Of a stretch of 8,025 nucleotides of DNA, positions 1 through 5,955 are shown one piece after another. Source of the stretch: Chloroflexota bacterium (GTDB lineage: Bacteria; Chloroflexota; Dormibacteria; Dormibacterales; Dormibacteraceae); contig VBJR01000142.1 of assembly GCA_005880175.1 (NCBI GenBank), positions 1-8,025 on the forward strand, read 5' to 3'. The translations under genes were made by a program, and so were the position numbers. Below the pieces are notes generated by a model, which was given only the letters and a program-made list of their open reading frames with translations, made no database searches and was not told the DNA's origin. Each line of letters starts with the position of its first letter. Position 1 is the stretch's first letter.

Positions 1-267
1 GGTCCACACGAAGGGACGGCGTCCTTCCAGCCGGCTGGCCACGAAGCGCGATCGCCACTTGCAGACGGTCTGAGGTGAGGTGCCGAGCTGACTGGCGACG
101 TCATTGTTGCTCTTACCGTCCGCGCATTCGAGCACGATCTTGGAGTGAAGCGCCAGGGACTGCGCGGTGCGACCGCGTCGGCCCCACCGCTCCAGCACGG
201 TGCGCTGCTCATCGGTCAGCAGGAGAAGAGCCTTCGGTCTGCCGATGGCGGACATGCCCGCCATCAT
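1..267 (-). CDS. IS630-family transposase, N-terminal part (runs off the left edge)
   Basis: This is the N-terminal DNA-binding part of an IS630-type (Tc1/mariner superfamily) transposase. The reading begins MMAGMSAIGRPKALLLLTDE and continues through a helix-turn-helix with KSNNDVASQLGTSPQTVCKW, which matches the usual 'GKSNKEVAAELGVSPQTVGKWR' of the family. The catalytic DDE domain would lie beyond position 1. ATG at 267 is the first start after an in-frame stop at 289-291; ATG at 264 and 255 are alternatives, and no strong Shine-Dalgarno decides between them. After the conserved 'SRL-G' the sequence reads RRPFVWT where family members normally have something like GLVDEPRPG, so the copy may be diverged or frameshifted at the very edge. 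No terminal inverted repeat could be identified. The family call is secure; whether the copy is intact cannot be judged here. Confidence 0.8.
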   Translation of the reverse strand, partial: MMAGMSAIGRPKALLLLTDEQRTVLERWGRRGRTAQSLALHSKIVLECADGKSNNDVASQLGTSPQTVCKWRSRFVASRLEGRRPFVWT

Positions 268-468
268 CCGCTTCGCGGCCGTCCTTCGTCAACGAATCTC
301 CGGAACAGGACACCAGCGGATTCGTATCCCCGCCTCCACCCCCTCCAGGCTGCCCAGGATGAGCACCGGGCGCTTTACCCGGGCCGTCGCTGTGCCGGGT
401 GGTGGGGCGGGACATCGGCAGGGCGGACATCCTCCGATATGAACCATCTGACAGCTCCACACGACTGT

Positions 469-1371
469 TCACAGGGTGGCGAGGCGGTCGGCGACCTCGA
501 GCATGTGCCGACCCAGCGGCTGCAGGTCGATCCGGGTGCACCGCAGCCCGCTCGTCACCCGCTCCACGACACCCCACTCCCAGATCGCCGTGGCGTCCAG
601 CCCGCAGCGCTCCGCCAGCCAGTGCGCCCTGGCCCAGGGATCGCCGTCGAGCAGCTCTATGGGGTCGTTCCGCATCATCACCCCAAGGTCGCACTCGGCC
701 TCGGCGAGCAGTCCGTCGGGGTCGACAAGCTTGAACGTGTCGCGGCCAGGGACCTGAAGGGCGTTTAACTGGTGAACGTCCCCATGTACCAGCACGGCCC
801 GCTCGTCGTCGTGTGCAGCTGTGCGCCGTGCCGCGCAGGCCAGGGCGTGCTCGACGGCCGCCTCGGTGCACGGATGGCCAAGCTCCTCCCACTGAGTGGT
901 GACGAAATCGACGAGCTGGCGCGCTTTGTCCGCTCCAGTAGGCAGGCCGGAGCCCGCCGCCGGCCGCCACACCATGGCCGCTGCCGTCACCAGTATCTCC
1001 AGCCGTACGGCGAGTGGGTGGCCCAGCTCGTAGAGGGAGGGCCCGAGGCGCTCCAGGAGCAGCGCTCCCCGAGCGGCGTCGTCGCGCAGCAGGCCAACAC
1101 AGCCCCGGCCCCCGGTCAGTCGCAGCATAGTGATCTCGTGACGAACAGCGGCGCCGTCCTGCGGAATCAGAAGTTTCAGCACCGCTGGCGTGCCGTCGGC
1201 GAGACTGGCCTCGGCCACGAATGCCTCGCTGGAGTGTGGGAAGGGGCGCCCCACCGAGACCGACCACTCGGCCTCGAGCTCGACGATCAATCCCGAAAGG
1301 TCCCGCAGCCACCCGCCGGCTCCGCAGGCCGCCGCAGCGTTGGCCACCGCGTCGGGAACGCGCAGGTTCAT
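469..1371 (-). CDS. APH(6)-type aminoglycoside/hydroxyurea phosphotransferase
   Basis: Predicted cytoplasmic kinase of the APH_6_hur family, whose known members transfer the ATP gamma-phosphate to the 6-hydroxyl of streptomycin or to hydroxyurea. From ATG 1371 it is 300 residues, within the family range, and begins MNLRVPDAV like other APH(6) proteins. Visible landmarks are the ATP-binding lysine K66 in AVLKLLIP, the catalytic loop HGDVHQLN at 196-203 (base D198, N203), and the metal-binding DPDG at 217-220. The C-terminus carries the family-like LQPLGRHMLEVADRLA. A GTG start at 1428 would add 19 Arg-rich residues; I prefer ATG 1371 because family similarity starts there and GGGAA lies just upstream. 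The gene sits alone between a transposase and a broken plasmid-type gene, as expected for a carried resistance gene. The actual substrate is inferred from family only; many chromosomal homologues are uncharacterised. Confidence 0.88.
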   Translation of the reverse strand: MNLRVPDAVANAAAACGAGGWLRDLSGLIVELEAEWSVSVGRPFPHSSEAFVAEASLADGTPAVLKLLIPQDGAAVRHEITMLRLTGGRGCVGLLRDDAARGALLLERLGPSLYELGHPLAVRLEILVTAAAMVWRPAAGSGLPTGADKARQLVDFVTTQWEELGHPCTEAAVEHALACAARRTAAHDDERAVLVHGDVHQLNALQVPGRDTFKLVDPDGLLAEAECDLGVMMRNDPIELLDGDPWARAHWLAERCGLDATAIWEWGVVERVTSGLRCTRIDLQPLGRHMLEVADRLATL

Positions 1372-1535
1372 TTCCCAAGGTTCGCACAGGCGCCGCCGGG
1401 TCCGTCGTGCGTCACGACCGCCACTCACAGAGGCTGTACTACCGGACGATCAGCCTGCCCCATATCGCCGGCAGGGAGTCGCCCTGACAGCGACACGCAA
1501 CGGAGCGCGCTCGCTCTGATCAGCACGTCAGGTGG

Positions 1536-1881
1536 TCAGTGGTCACGATCGTGATGAGTGGTGTCCCGCCGCCGCTGATCGTCGATATGGCGCCGATGCT
1601 CGGCGGTCTCCTCGATCCGCTGGTAGGACTCCGGCGGGTGCGGCACACCGGTCAGCTCAGCCGGATCCCACCGACGGAGGCGGACCTGGCGCCGAGTCGC
1701 CGACTGTTCGGTGGAATCCGGCTCAGCGAGGCGCATCCGGCATCCGTCGTAGCCGATGGGCGCCCAGATCGCCTCGTTCGGCCGCTGTGTCGGCCCCAGA
1801 GCCGCCGTCGCCACCGGGACGGTGGCTTCTGCCAGAGCCGGCCGGGCGCCGGCTTCTCGGCGGGGGTGGCCGAAGCAGAAA
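1536..1881 (-). pseudogene. unrecognised C-terminal coding remnant, frameshifted from the segment upstream
   Basis: I do not recognise this product. Read on the minus strand in the frame that stops at TGA 1536-1538, the segment has strong G/C-ending codon bias and a normal protein composition, for example TAALGPTQRPNEAIWAPIGY and later RRWDPAELTGVPHPPESYQR, ending in a charged Arg/His/Asp-rich tail. It has no plausible start of its own. It joins the upstream Walker B segment if one base is skipped around 1876-1881, giving YWDLF followed by CFGHPRREAG, so it looks like the 3' end of the same broken gene. The alternative is a separate gene fused by a rearrangement. No domain, membrane segment or catalytic motif is visible. 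Confidence 0.45.
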
Positions 1882-2211
1882 CAGATCCCAATACGCGTAG
1901 CCGCTCGCGACCTCCGACCACCACAACGACAGCTTGCGAGTGCCGGCCATGCTGGCCTCGTCCAACACGACCACCGAGCCGGGCGCCAGCGGCCCGCGGC
2001 GGAGCTCCAGCAGGAGCTTGTCCACAGTGAAGCGGGCGTCGATCCGCGCCCCCAGGCGGAGCTCGTCACGGGCGCGCGGCGCGCAGCCCACGATCGGGAT
2101 CCCCGCCGCCCGGCAGGCCGCCAGGATCTCGCGCACCTGGCGGATGTGGAACAGCGTCGGCTCCTTCCACGGCACCCGGACCTCGGGCGGCGTCAGGATG
2201 CGAGCCGCCGT
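1882..2211 (-). pseudogene. relaxase/helicase-like AAA fragment (Walker B only), MobF/TrwC-like
   Basis: The translation has the pattern of the ATPase half of MobF/TrwC conjugative relaxases: a helix (FHIRQVREILAACRAAGI), a strand with IPIVGCAPRARDELR, then TVDKLLLELRRGPL, then a Walker B strand VVVLDEASMAGTRKL. In intact relaxases the equivalent order is a P-loop GPAGTGKT, 'AARAARELE', 'TIDRLL' and 'VVDEAGMVGTR'. Here no Walker A is present: about a dozen codons before the similarity begins the frame meets TAG at 2212-2214, with only a GTG at 2173-2175 as a possible start. After RKL the expected motif III region (LVGDxRQL) is replaced by SLWWSEVASGYAYWDLF, then the frame is lost near 1880. 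Codon bias is strong throughout, so this was a coding sequence. I read it as a truncated transfer-gene remnant; another P-loop ATPase origin is possible. Confidence 0.55.
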
Positions 2212-2312
2212 CTAACCCACCAGCCTCGGCACCTTCCCGCAGGGTTCCAACGACCTTCCCTCTAACCGCACAGACGGCTCCCAAGGGTTGGTTTGAACTC
2301 AGATTCGGGCCC

Positions 2313-2399
2313 TGGTGCGGCGGAGAGGATTTGAACCTCCACGGGGATATTCCCCACTAGCTCCTGAGGCTAGCGCGTCTGCCGTTCCGCCACCGCCGC
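2313..2399 (-). tRNA. tRNA-Leu (anticodon CAG)
   Basis: The minus strand folds as a class II tRNA. The acceptor stem GCGGCGG (2399-2393) pairs with CCGCCGC (2323-2317), followed by discriminator A and an encoded CCA (2315-2313). The D-arm contains GGCAGACGC. The anticodon stem CTAGC/GCTAG encloses the loop CTCAGGA with anticodon CAG at 2366-2364, decoding CUG. A long variable arm (TGGGGAATATCCCCG) is typical of tRNA-Leu, and the T-arm carries GGTTCAAAT. CUG is a heavily used leucine codon in a genome like this. The 3' end faces the mobile-element remnants at lower coordinates. Confidence 0.97.
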
Positions 2400-2410
2400 G
2401 TGACAGGTGC

Positions 2411-3559
2411 TCAAGTATAGAGCGACAGCGGCCGGGCGAAGAACGTCGCGAGTCGCTCCGCCTCCGCCTCCAGCGCTGCCCGGGTCGGGCCGTCCATCAG
2501 GTCCTCGAACGGCGTCACCCGCACCTCCAGCCGGTCGCTCTCCAGGCGGTGCTCCCAGGTGCCCACCACCCGGCCGCCGGCCAGCACCGTGGGCGAGATC
2601 CAGCCCGCTGTCCGGTACACCTGCGGTCGCCGGGCCGGGTCCACCTGGTGGTCGCGGTCGGCGTGGCCCAATACGTACGTGTCGAACGCCGGCAGCAGCC
2701 GCACCACCGGGCCGGCCCCGCCGGCCCCGTCGGCCCCGCCGCCCCCGGCGCACAGCTCCGCCACGTCCGCCGCCAGCGCGTGCAGCCGCCGGCTCCCGAC
2801 CGCCACCTCCGTCACCTCCTCGCCCAACCGCGCCAGCACCGCCCTGACCCGGCCCACCTGGCGCACGCCCAGCCAGCGGGCGTAGTCCTCCGGGCTCGCC
2901 GGCCCGTACGCGCGCAGGTACCGGCGCAGCAGCTCCGGGCCGGCCGTCTCCGCCGGCAGCAGGGCAAACCCCGGCAGCCACCGGTCCGTCCGCACGTACG
3001 TCGTCTCGGCGCCCCGGGGCGGGCCGTTCACGAACAGGCCGCGCCGGGCCGCCGGCTTCAGCAGCTCACCCCAGGACGAGCCGAGCCGTGCCCCCAGCCG
3101 CGCTCCCGCCCGCGCCGTCACCGCCTCGCCCAGCTCGCGGCGGGTCAGCGGCTCGCCGTCCGCCAGCGCCTCGGCCATCGCGTCGTACAGCGCCGCCAGG
3201 TCGCCGGCCGACACCTCGAAGTACCGCTGCCACTGCGCGTTGTACTGGCCCGCCGGGTCGAACTGCGAGGCGTACAGCGCGAACTGCTCCGGCGTCAGCA
3301 GGTGCAGCGTCCCCCGCATGCACCACACACGGACCAGGCTGCGCTCCTCCCACAGCGCCCGCGGCACCGCGCCGGCCGACGCCCGCAGGCCGGCGACGCG
3401 CGCGCCCACCTGCAGGTCCGTCGTGCCCATCACCTGCGCGTGGATGCCGCACGTCGCCGCGGCGACGTCCGCCGGGGTGGCGCCCGGCGGCAGCCGCGGA
3501 TCCAGCCCGTGCCGCCGCAGCCGGAACGCCGCGACACGGGCGGGGTCCAGCTCGATCAG
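2411..3559 (-). CDS. AlkZ-like winged-helix DNA glycosylase homologue (HTH_42 family), CTG start
   Basis: This 382-residue protein belongs to the HTH_42 winged-helix family (YcaQ/AlkZ), whose studied members remove bulky alkylated or crosslinked bases from DNA. The AlkZ catalytic motif is Gln-x-Gln near residues 37-39; here the equivalent site is H40-A41-Q42 in CGIHAQV. The conserved MRGTLHL hairpin is at 81-87, and LLPAFDTYVLGHADR lies in the C-terminal part. No ATG, GTG or TTG lies in frame before residue 43, yet codons 1-42 encode family-conserved sequence (ARVAAFRLRRHGL). I therefore place the start at CTG 3559, nine bases after GGAGGT and overlapping the ligase stop as CTGA. A start at GTG 3433 or ATG 3430 would delete the catalytic motif. 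A Gly/Ala-rich run at 271-284 looks like a lineage-specific linker. Enzyme activity is inference. Confidence 0.82.
   Translation of the reverse strand: MIELDPARVAAFRLRRHGLDPRLPPGATPADVAAATCGIHAQVMGTTDLQVGARVAGLRASAGAVPRALWEERSLVRVWCMRGTLHLLTPEQFALYASQFDPAGQYNAQWQRYFEVSAGDLAALYDAMAEALADGEPLTRRELGEAVTARAGARLGARLGSSWGELLKPAARRGLFVNGPPRGAETTYVRTDRWLPGFALLPAETAGPELLRRYLRAYGPASPEDYARWLGVRQVGRVRAVLARLGEEVTEVAVGSRRLHALAADVAELCAGGGGADGAGGAGPVVRLLPAFDTYVLGHADRDHQVDPARRPQVYRTAGWISPTVLAGGRVVGTWEHRLESDRLEVRVTPFEDLMDGPTRAALEAEAERLATFFARPLSLYT
2414..2419 (-). promoter_or_regulatory. putative -10 box of the tRNA-Leu promoter
   Basis: On the minus strand TATACT matches the TATAAT consensus at five of six positions and lies 14 bases before the first tRNA base, which would give a 5' leader of a few bases. 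It stands out in this GC-rich context. It lies immediately before, in transcription order across, the stop codon of the glycosylase-like gene, so the tRNA would have its own promoter within that gene's 3' end. No convincing -35 is seen at 17-18 bases (TCTTCG or TTCTTC). Confidence 0.5.
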
Positions 3560-5123
3560 GCCGGCCGCACCTCCGCCTGGGCCGCCTCGGCCGGCGCCGC
3601 CTCCGCCCCGACGCCCTCAGCGATCGGCTCCGCCGTCGCGCGCAGCGCCTTCTTGTCGAACTTCAGCGTGGACGTCTTCGGGATCTCGTCGATGAACCGG
3701 ATCTCGTCGGGCAGCCACCACTTGGCGACCCTGTCGGCCAGGAAGGACCGGATCTCCTCCGCCGTCAGGTCATCCCGGTGCTCCGGCTTCGGGACGACGT
3801 ACGCGACCGGCCGCTCCTGCCACCTGCTGTGCGAGAGGCCGACCACCGCCGCCTCCAGCACCATGGGGTGGGCCATGATCGCGCCCTCGAGCTCCACCGA
3901 GCTGATCCACTCGCCGCCCGATTTGATCACGTCCTTGGTGCGGTCCACGATCGTGATGTAGCCGTCCGGGTCCATCGTGGCCACGTCGCCCGTGCGGAAC
4001 CAGCCGTCCTCCGTGATCTTCCCGGGGTCCGCGTCGTTGTGGTAGCGGCTGGCACGCCCTGCTTCAGGCGCGTCGCCAGCGACTCCTCCTCGGGCACCCA
4101 GCTCCGGACCAGCCCGACGCTGCCGATCGGCGACGTCTCGGTCATGCCCCACGCGTGCAGCATCCGCAGGCCGAGCTCGTCCATCCCCTGCATCAGGGAG
4201 CGGGGGATCGCCGAGCCGCCGCAGATGACCGTGTGCACCTTCGGGAGCCGGCGCCCGGTCTTCCGCATCGTGCCCAGCAGGTTGATCCAGATCGTGGGCA
4301 CGCCGCCGAGGATCGTCGCGCCCTCGGACTCGGCCAGGTCCAGGATCGTCGGCCCGTCGCCCATGAAGCGGTCGGGGAAGATCAGCTTGCAGCCCGACAT
4401 GCCCGCCGCGTAGGGGAGACCCCACGAGTTGGCGTGGAACATCGGCACGACGGGCAGCAGCACGTCGCTCTCGCCCACGCCCAGCGCGTCCTTCTGGAGC
4501 ACGCACATCGTGTGCAGGAACTGCGAGCGGTGGGAGTAGACCACGCCCTTCGGGTTGCCGGTCGTGCCGGACGTGTAGCACATGGCCGCGGCTGACAGCT
4601 CGTCCAGCTTCGGCCACGAGAAGTCGGCCGCCTCGGCCGCCATCAGCGTCTCGTAGTCGAGCAGCTCGCCGAGCCCGTGCTCCGGGAGCGGGCCGCCGTC
4701 GCTCAGCACCACGATCGTCCGGACCGACGGGATGCGGCCGGCCACCTGGTTCAGGATCGGCAGGAGCGTGCGGTCCACGAACAGCACCGTGTCGCCGGCG
4801 TCGCGGATCGTGAACTCCAGCTGGTCGGGGAACAGCCGCAGGTTCAGCGTGTGCAGCACCGCCCCCATGCAGGGGATCGCGTAGTACAGCTCCAGGTGCC
4901 GGTAGTTGTTCCACGCCAGGGTGGCCACGCGGTCGCCCTGCTTCACGCCCAGCCGCGTGAGCACGTTGGCCAGCCGGTAGACCCGCTGGGCGAGGTCGCC
5001 GTATCCGTAGCGGTGGAGCTCCGTCTCCCGCTTCGTGACGATCTCTTTCTTGTCGAAGAGCCGCTCCAGCCGCCACAGCATGTGCTGCGTGGTGAGCGGA
5101 TAGTCCTGCATCAAGCCCTTCAT
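3556..5123 (-). pseudogene. AlkK/FadD-type fatty acyl-CoA ligase, disrupted by an internal out-of-frame deletion
   Basis: ATP-dependent medium/long-chain acyl-CoA synthetase of the ANL superfamily, which adenylates a fatty acid and then transfers it to CoA. It starts at ATG 5123 (MKGLMQDYPLTTQHMLWRLE), six bases after GGGAGG. Motifs seen are the P-loop YTSGTTGNPKGV (183-194) and GMTETSP (326-332). In a second frame come GWFRTGDVATMDPDGY, DRTKDVIKSGGEWIS and PKTSTLKFDKKALR with the A10 lysine kept. The frames switch near 4050: after LKQGV the original frame drifts into Thr/Arg-rich sequence, while the other resumes at ASRYHND. The roughly 35-40 residues normally between these points (ending 'GELQVRGPWVA') are absent, so this is a deletion plus frameshift, not one miscalled base. 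Only about 522 codons remain against the usual 550 or so. An assembly error in this GC-rich stretch is the alternative. Confidence 0.85.
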
Positions 5124-5129
5124 CTGGAA

Positions 5130-5135
5130 CCTCCC
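5130..5135 (-). promoter_or_regulatory. Shine-Dalgarno of the acyl-CoA ligase
   Basis: GGGAGG on the minus strand lies six bases before ATG 5123. It fixes that start over the in-frame ATG at 5111 and excludes the long open extension of this frame beyond 5235. Confidence 0.7.
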
Positions 5136-5144
5136 GATCCCCGA

Positions 5145-5173
5145 ACGATGCGGCATCGCGGACGAGTTGACAA
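5145..5173 (-). promoter_or_regulatory. putative promoter of the ligase/glycosylase operon
   Basis: On the minus strand TTGTCA (5173-5168) matches the -35 consensus at five of six positions and is followed after exactly 17 bases by CATCGT (5150-5145), which keeps the A, T and final T of a -10 box. Transcription would start near 5138, giving a leader of about 15 bases that still contains the Shine-Dalgarno. The box assignment is by eye only. Confidence 0.4.
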
Positions 5174-5207
5174 GTCGGATTGTGGGGCAGGCGCCGCGCC
5201 GGATCGG

Positions 5208-5213
5208 TACCAT
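5208..5213 (+). promoter_or_regulatory. putative -10 box for leaderless transcription of the PHP-domain gene
   Basis: TACCAT fits TANNNT and ends six bases before GTG 5220, so a transcript starting seven bases after the box would begin on the start codon itself. No Shine-Dalgarno-like purine run lies at the usual distance upstream of 5220. No good -35 is seen 17-18 bases upstream. The DUF998 gene has the same arrangement. Confidence 0.4.
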
Positions 5214-5219
5214 CGTGCC

Positions 5220-5939
5220 GTGCCCAACGGCCCACACGAGATCGGGCGCGCCGACCTGCATATGCATACCAGCTACAGCGACGGCTGGCCGAGCCCGGGT
5301 GCCCTGGTCGACCACGCGGCCGGGCTGGGCGATCTGGACGTGATCGCGATCACCGACCACGACACGATCGAGGGCGCGCTCCTCGGGGCCGAGCTGGCCG
5401 CCGACCGGCCCGACGCCCCGGCCGTCATCGTCGGCGAGGAGGTCTCCAGCCGGCAGGGCCACATCCTGGGGCTGTTCCTGGAGCGGCGGGTCCCGCCCGG
5501 GATGTCGGGCGCGGACACCATCGCCGCGATCCACGACCAGGGCGGGCTGGCCATCGCGGCGCACCCCTTCTGGCGCACCGACCGGCCCGGCCGCGAGCGG
5601 CCCGTCCACGGCGTGGGCTGGTGGGCGACCGACCTCGACTTCGACGCGATCGAGGTCGAGAACGCCACCCCCGGCTTCTACCTGTTCAACCAGATGGCGC
5701 ACCGCCTGCACCAGGCGGCCGGGTGTGCCGAGGTCGGCAACTCCGACGCGCACATCGTGGACGCGATCGGGCTCGCGTGCACGAGCTTCCCGGGCCGCAC
5801 GCCCGAGGCGCTGCGAGCCGCGATCCTGGCCAGGACGACCGAGGCCATGCGCCTGCGCTACCCGGCGATGACGCTGGTCCGGTACGCGGCCTGGGGCATC
5901 GAGCACCGGCGGCAGCGCAGGTTGGCCGCCGCTCGCTGA
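5220..5939 (+). CDS. PHP-domain metal-dependent phosphoesterase
   Basis: A 239-residue PHP-domain protein, a cytoplasmic metal-dependent phosphoesterase fold. Metal ligands are visible in order: H14 and H16 in DLHMHTSYSDG with D21, H47 in AITDHDT, E73 in GEEVSS, H81 in GHILG, H115 in AAHPF, and D176 and H178 in NSDAH. This set matches stand-alone PHP phosphatases such as the TrpH / RNase AM (YciV) group acting on nucleoside bisphosphates or 5' ends of RNA; the exact substrate cannot be told. GTG 5220 is chosen because the family begins a few residues before DLHxH. ATG 5148 in the same frame would add 24 residues of unconvincing sequence. The antiporter gene follows after 16 bases on the same strand, so the two are probably co-transcribed, an association without an obvious functional reason. 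Confidence 0.88.
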   Translation: MPNGPHEIGRADLHMHTSYSDGWPSPGALVDHAAGLGDLDVIAITDHDTIEGALLGAELAADRPDAPAVIVGEEVSSRQGHILGLFLERRVPPGMSGADTIAAIHDQGGLAIAAHPFWRTDRPGRERPVHGVGWWATDLDFDAIEVENATPGFYLFNQMAHRLHQAAGCAEVGNSDAHIVDAIGLACTSFPGRTPEALRAAILARTTEAMRLRYPAMTLVRYAAWGIEHRRQRRLAAAR

Positions 5940-5940
5940 G

Positions 5941-5946
5941 GAGAGG
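5941..5946 (+). promoter_or_regulatory. Shine-Dalgarno of the antiporter gene
   Basis: GAGAGG, part of the purine-rich run GAGGAGAGG that overlaps the PHP stop codon, lies nine bases before ATG 5956. This supports translation of the antiporter from an operon mRNA and fixes its start. Confidence 0.55.
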
Positions 5947-5955
5947 CGAAGAGGC

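Noticed and set aside
366..382. CCGGG...CCCGG inverted repeat downstream of the phosphotransferase
   Set aside because: Only about five pairs, no T-run, and common by chance at this GC content; not called a terminator. The rest of 268-468 shows nothing I can support.
209..1387. Long minus-strand open frame (392 codons) over the phosphotransferase gene
   Set aside because: It is an out-of-frame shadow of the APH gene, Arg/Gly-rich with no family similarity, while the other frame shows all kinase motifs.
2288..2312. TTTGAAC beside the tRNA 3' end, repeating seven bases of the T-arm
   Set aside because: Only seven bases match and the flanks do not; too short for an attachment-site copy or a second tRNA.
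2315..3961. Long plus-strand open frame (548 codons) opposite the tRNA, glycosylase-like gene and ligase end
   Set aside because: It runs antisense across a tRNA and two recognisable genes with Arg/Pro/Ala-rich composition; a GC-driven shadow.
5167..5172. TTGACA on the plus strand as -35 of the PHP gene
   Set aside because: It lies 35 bases before the TACCAT box, far beyond a workable spacing, and the same bases serve better as the minus-strand -35.
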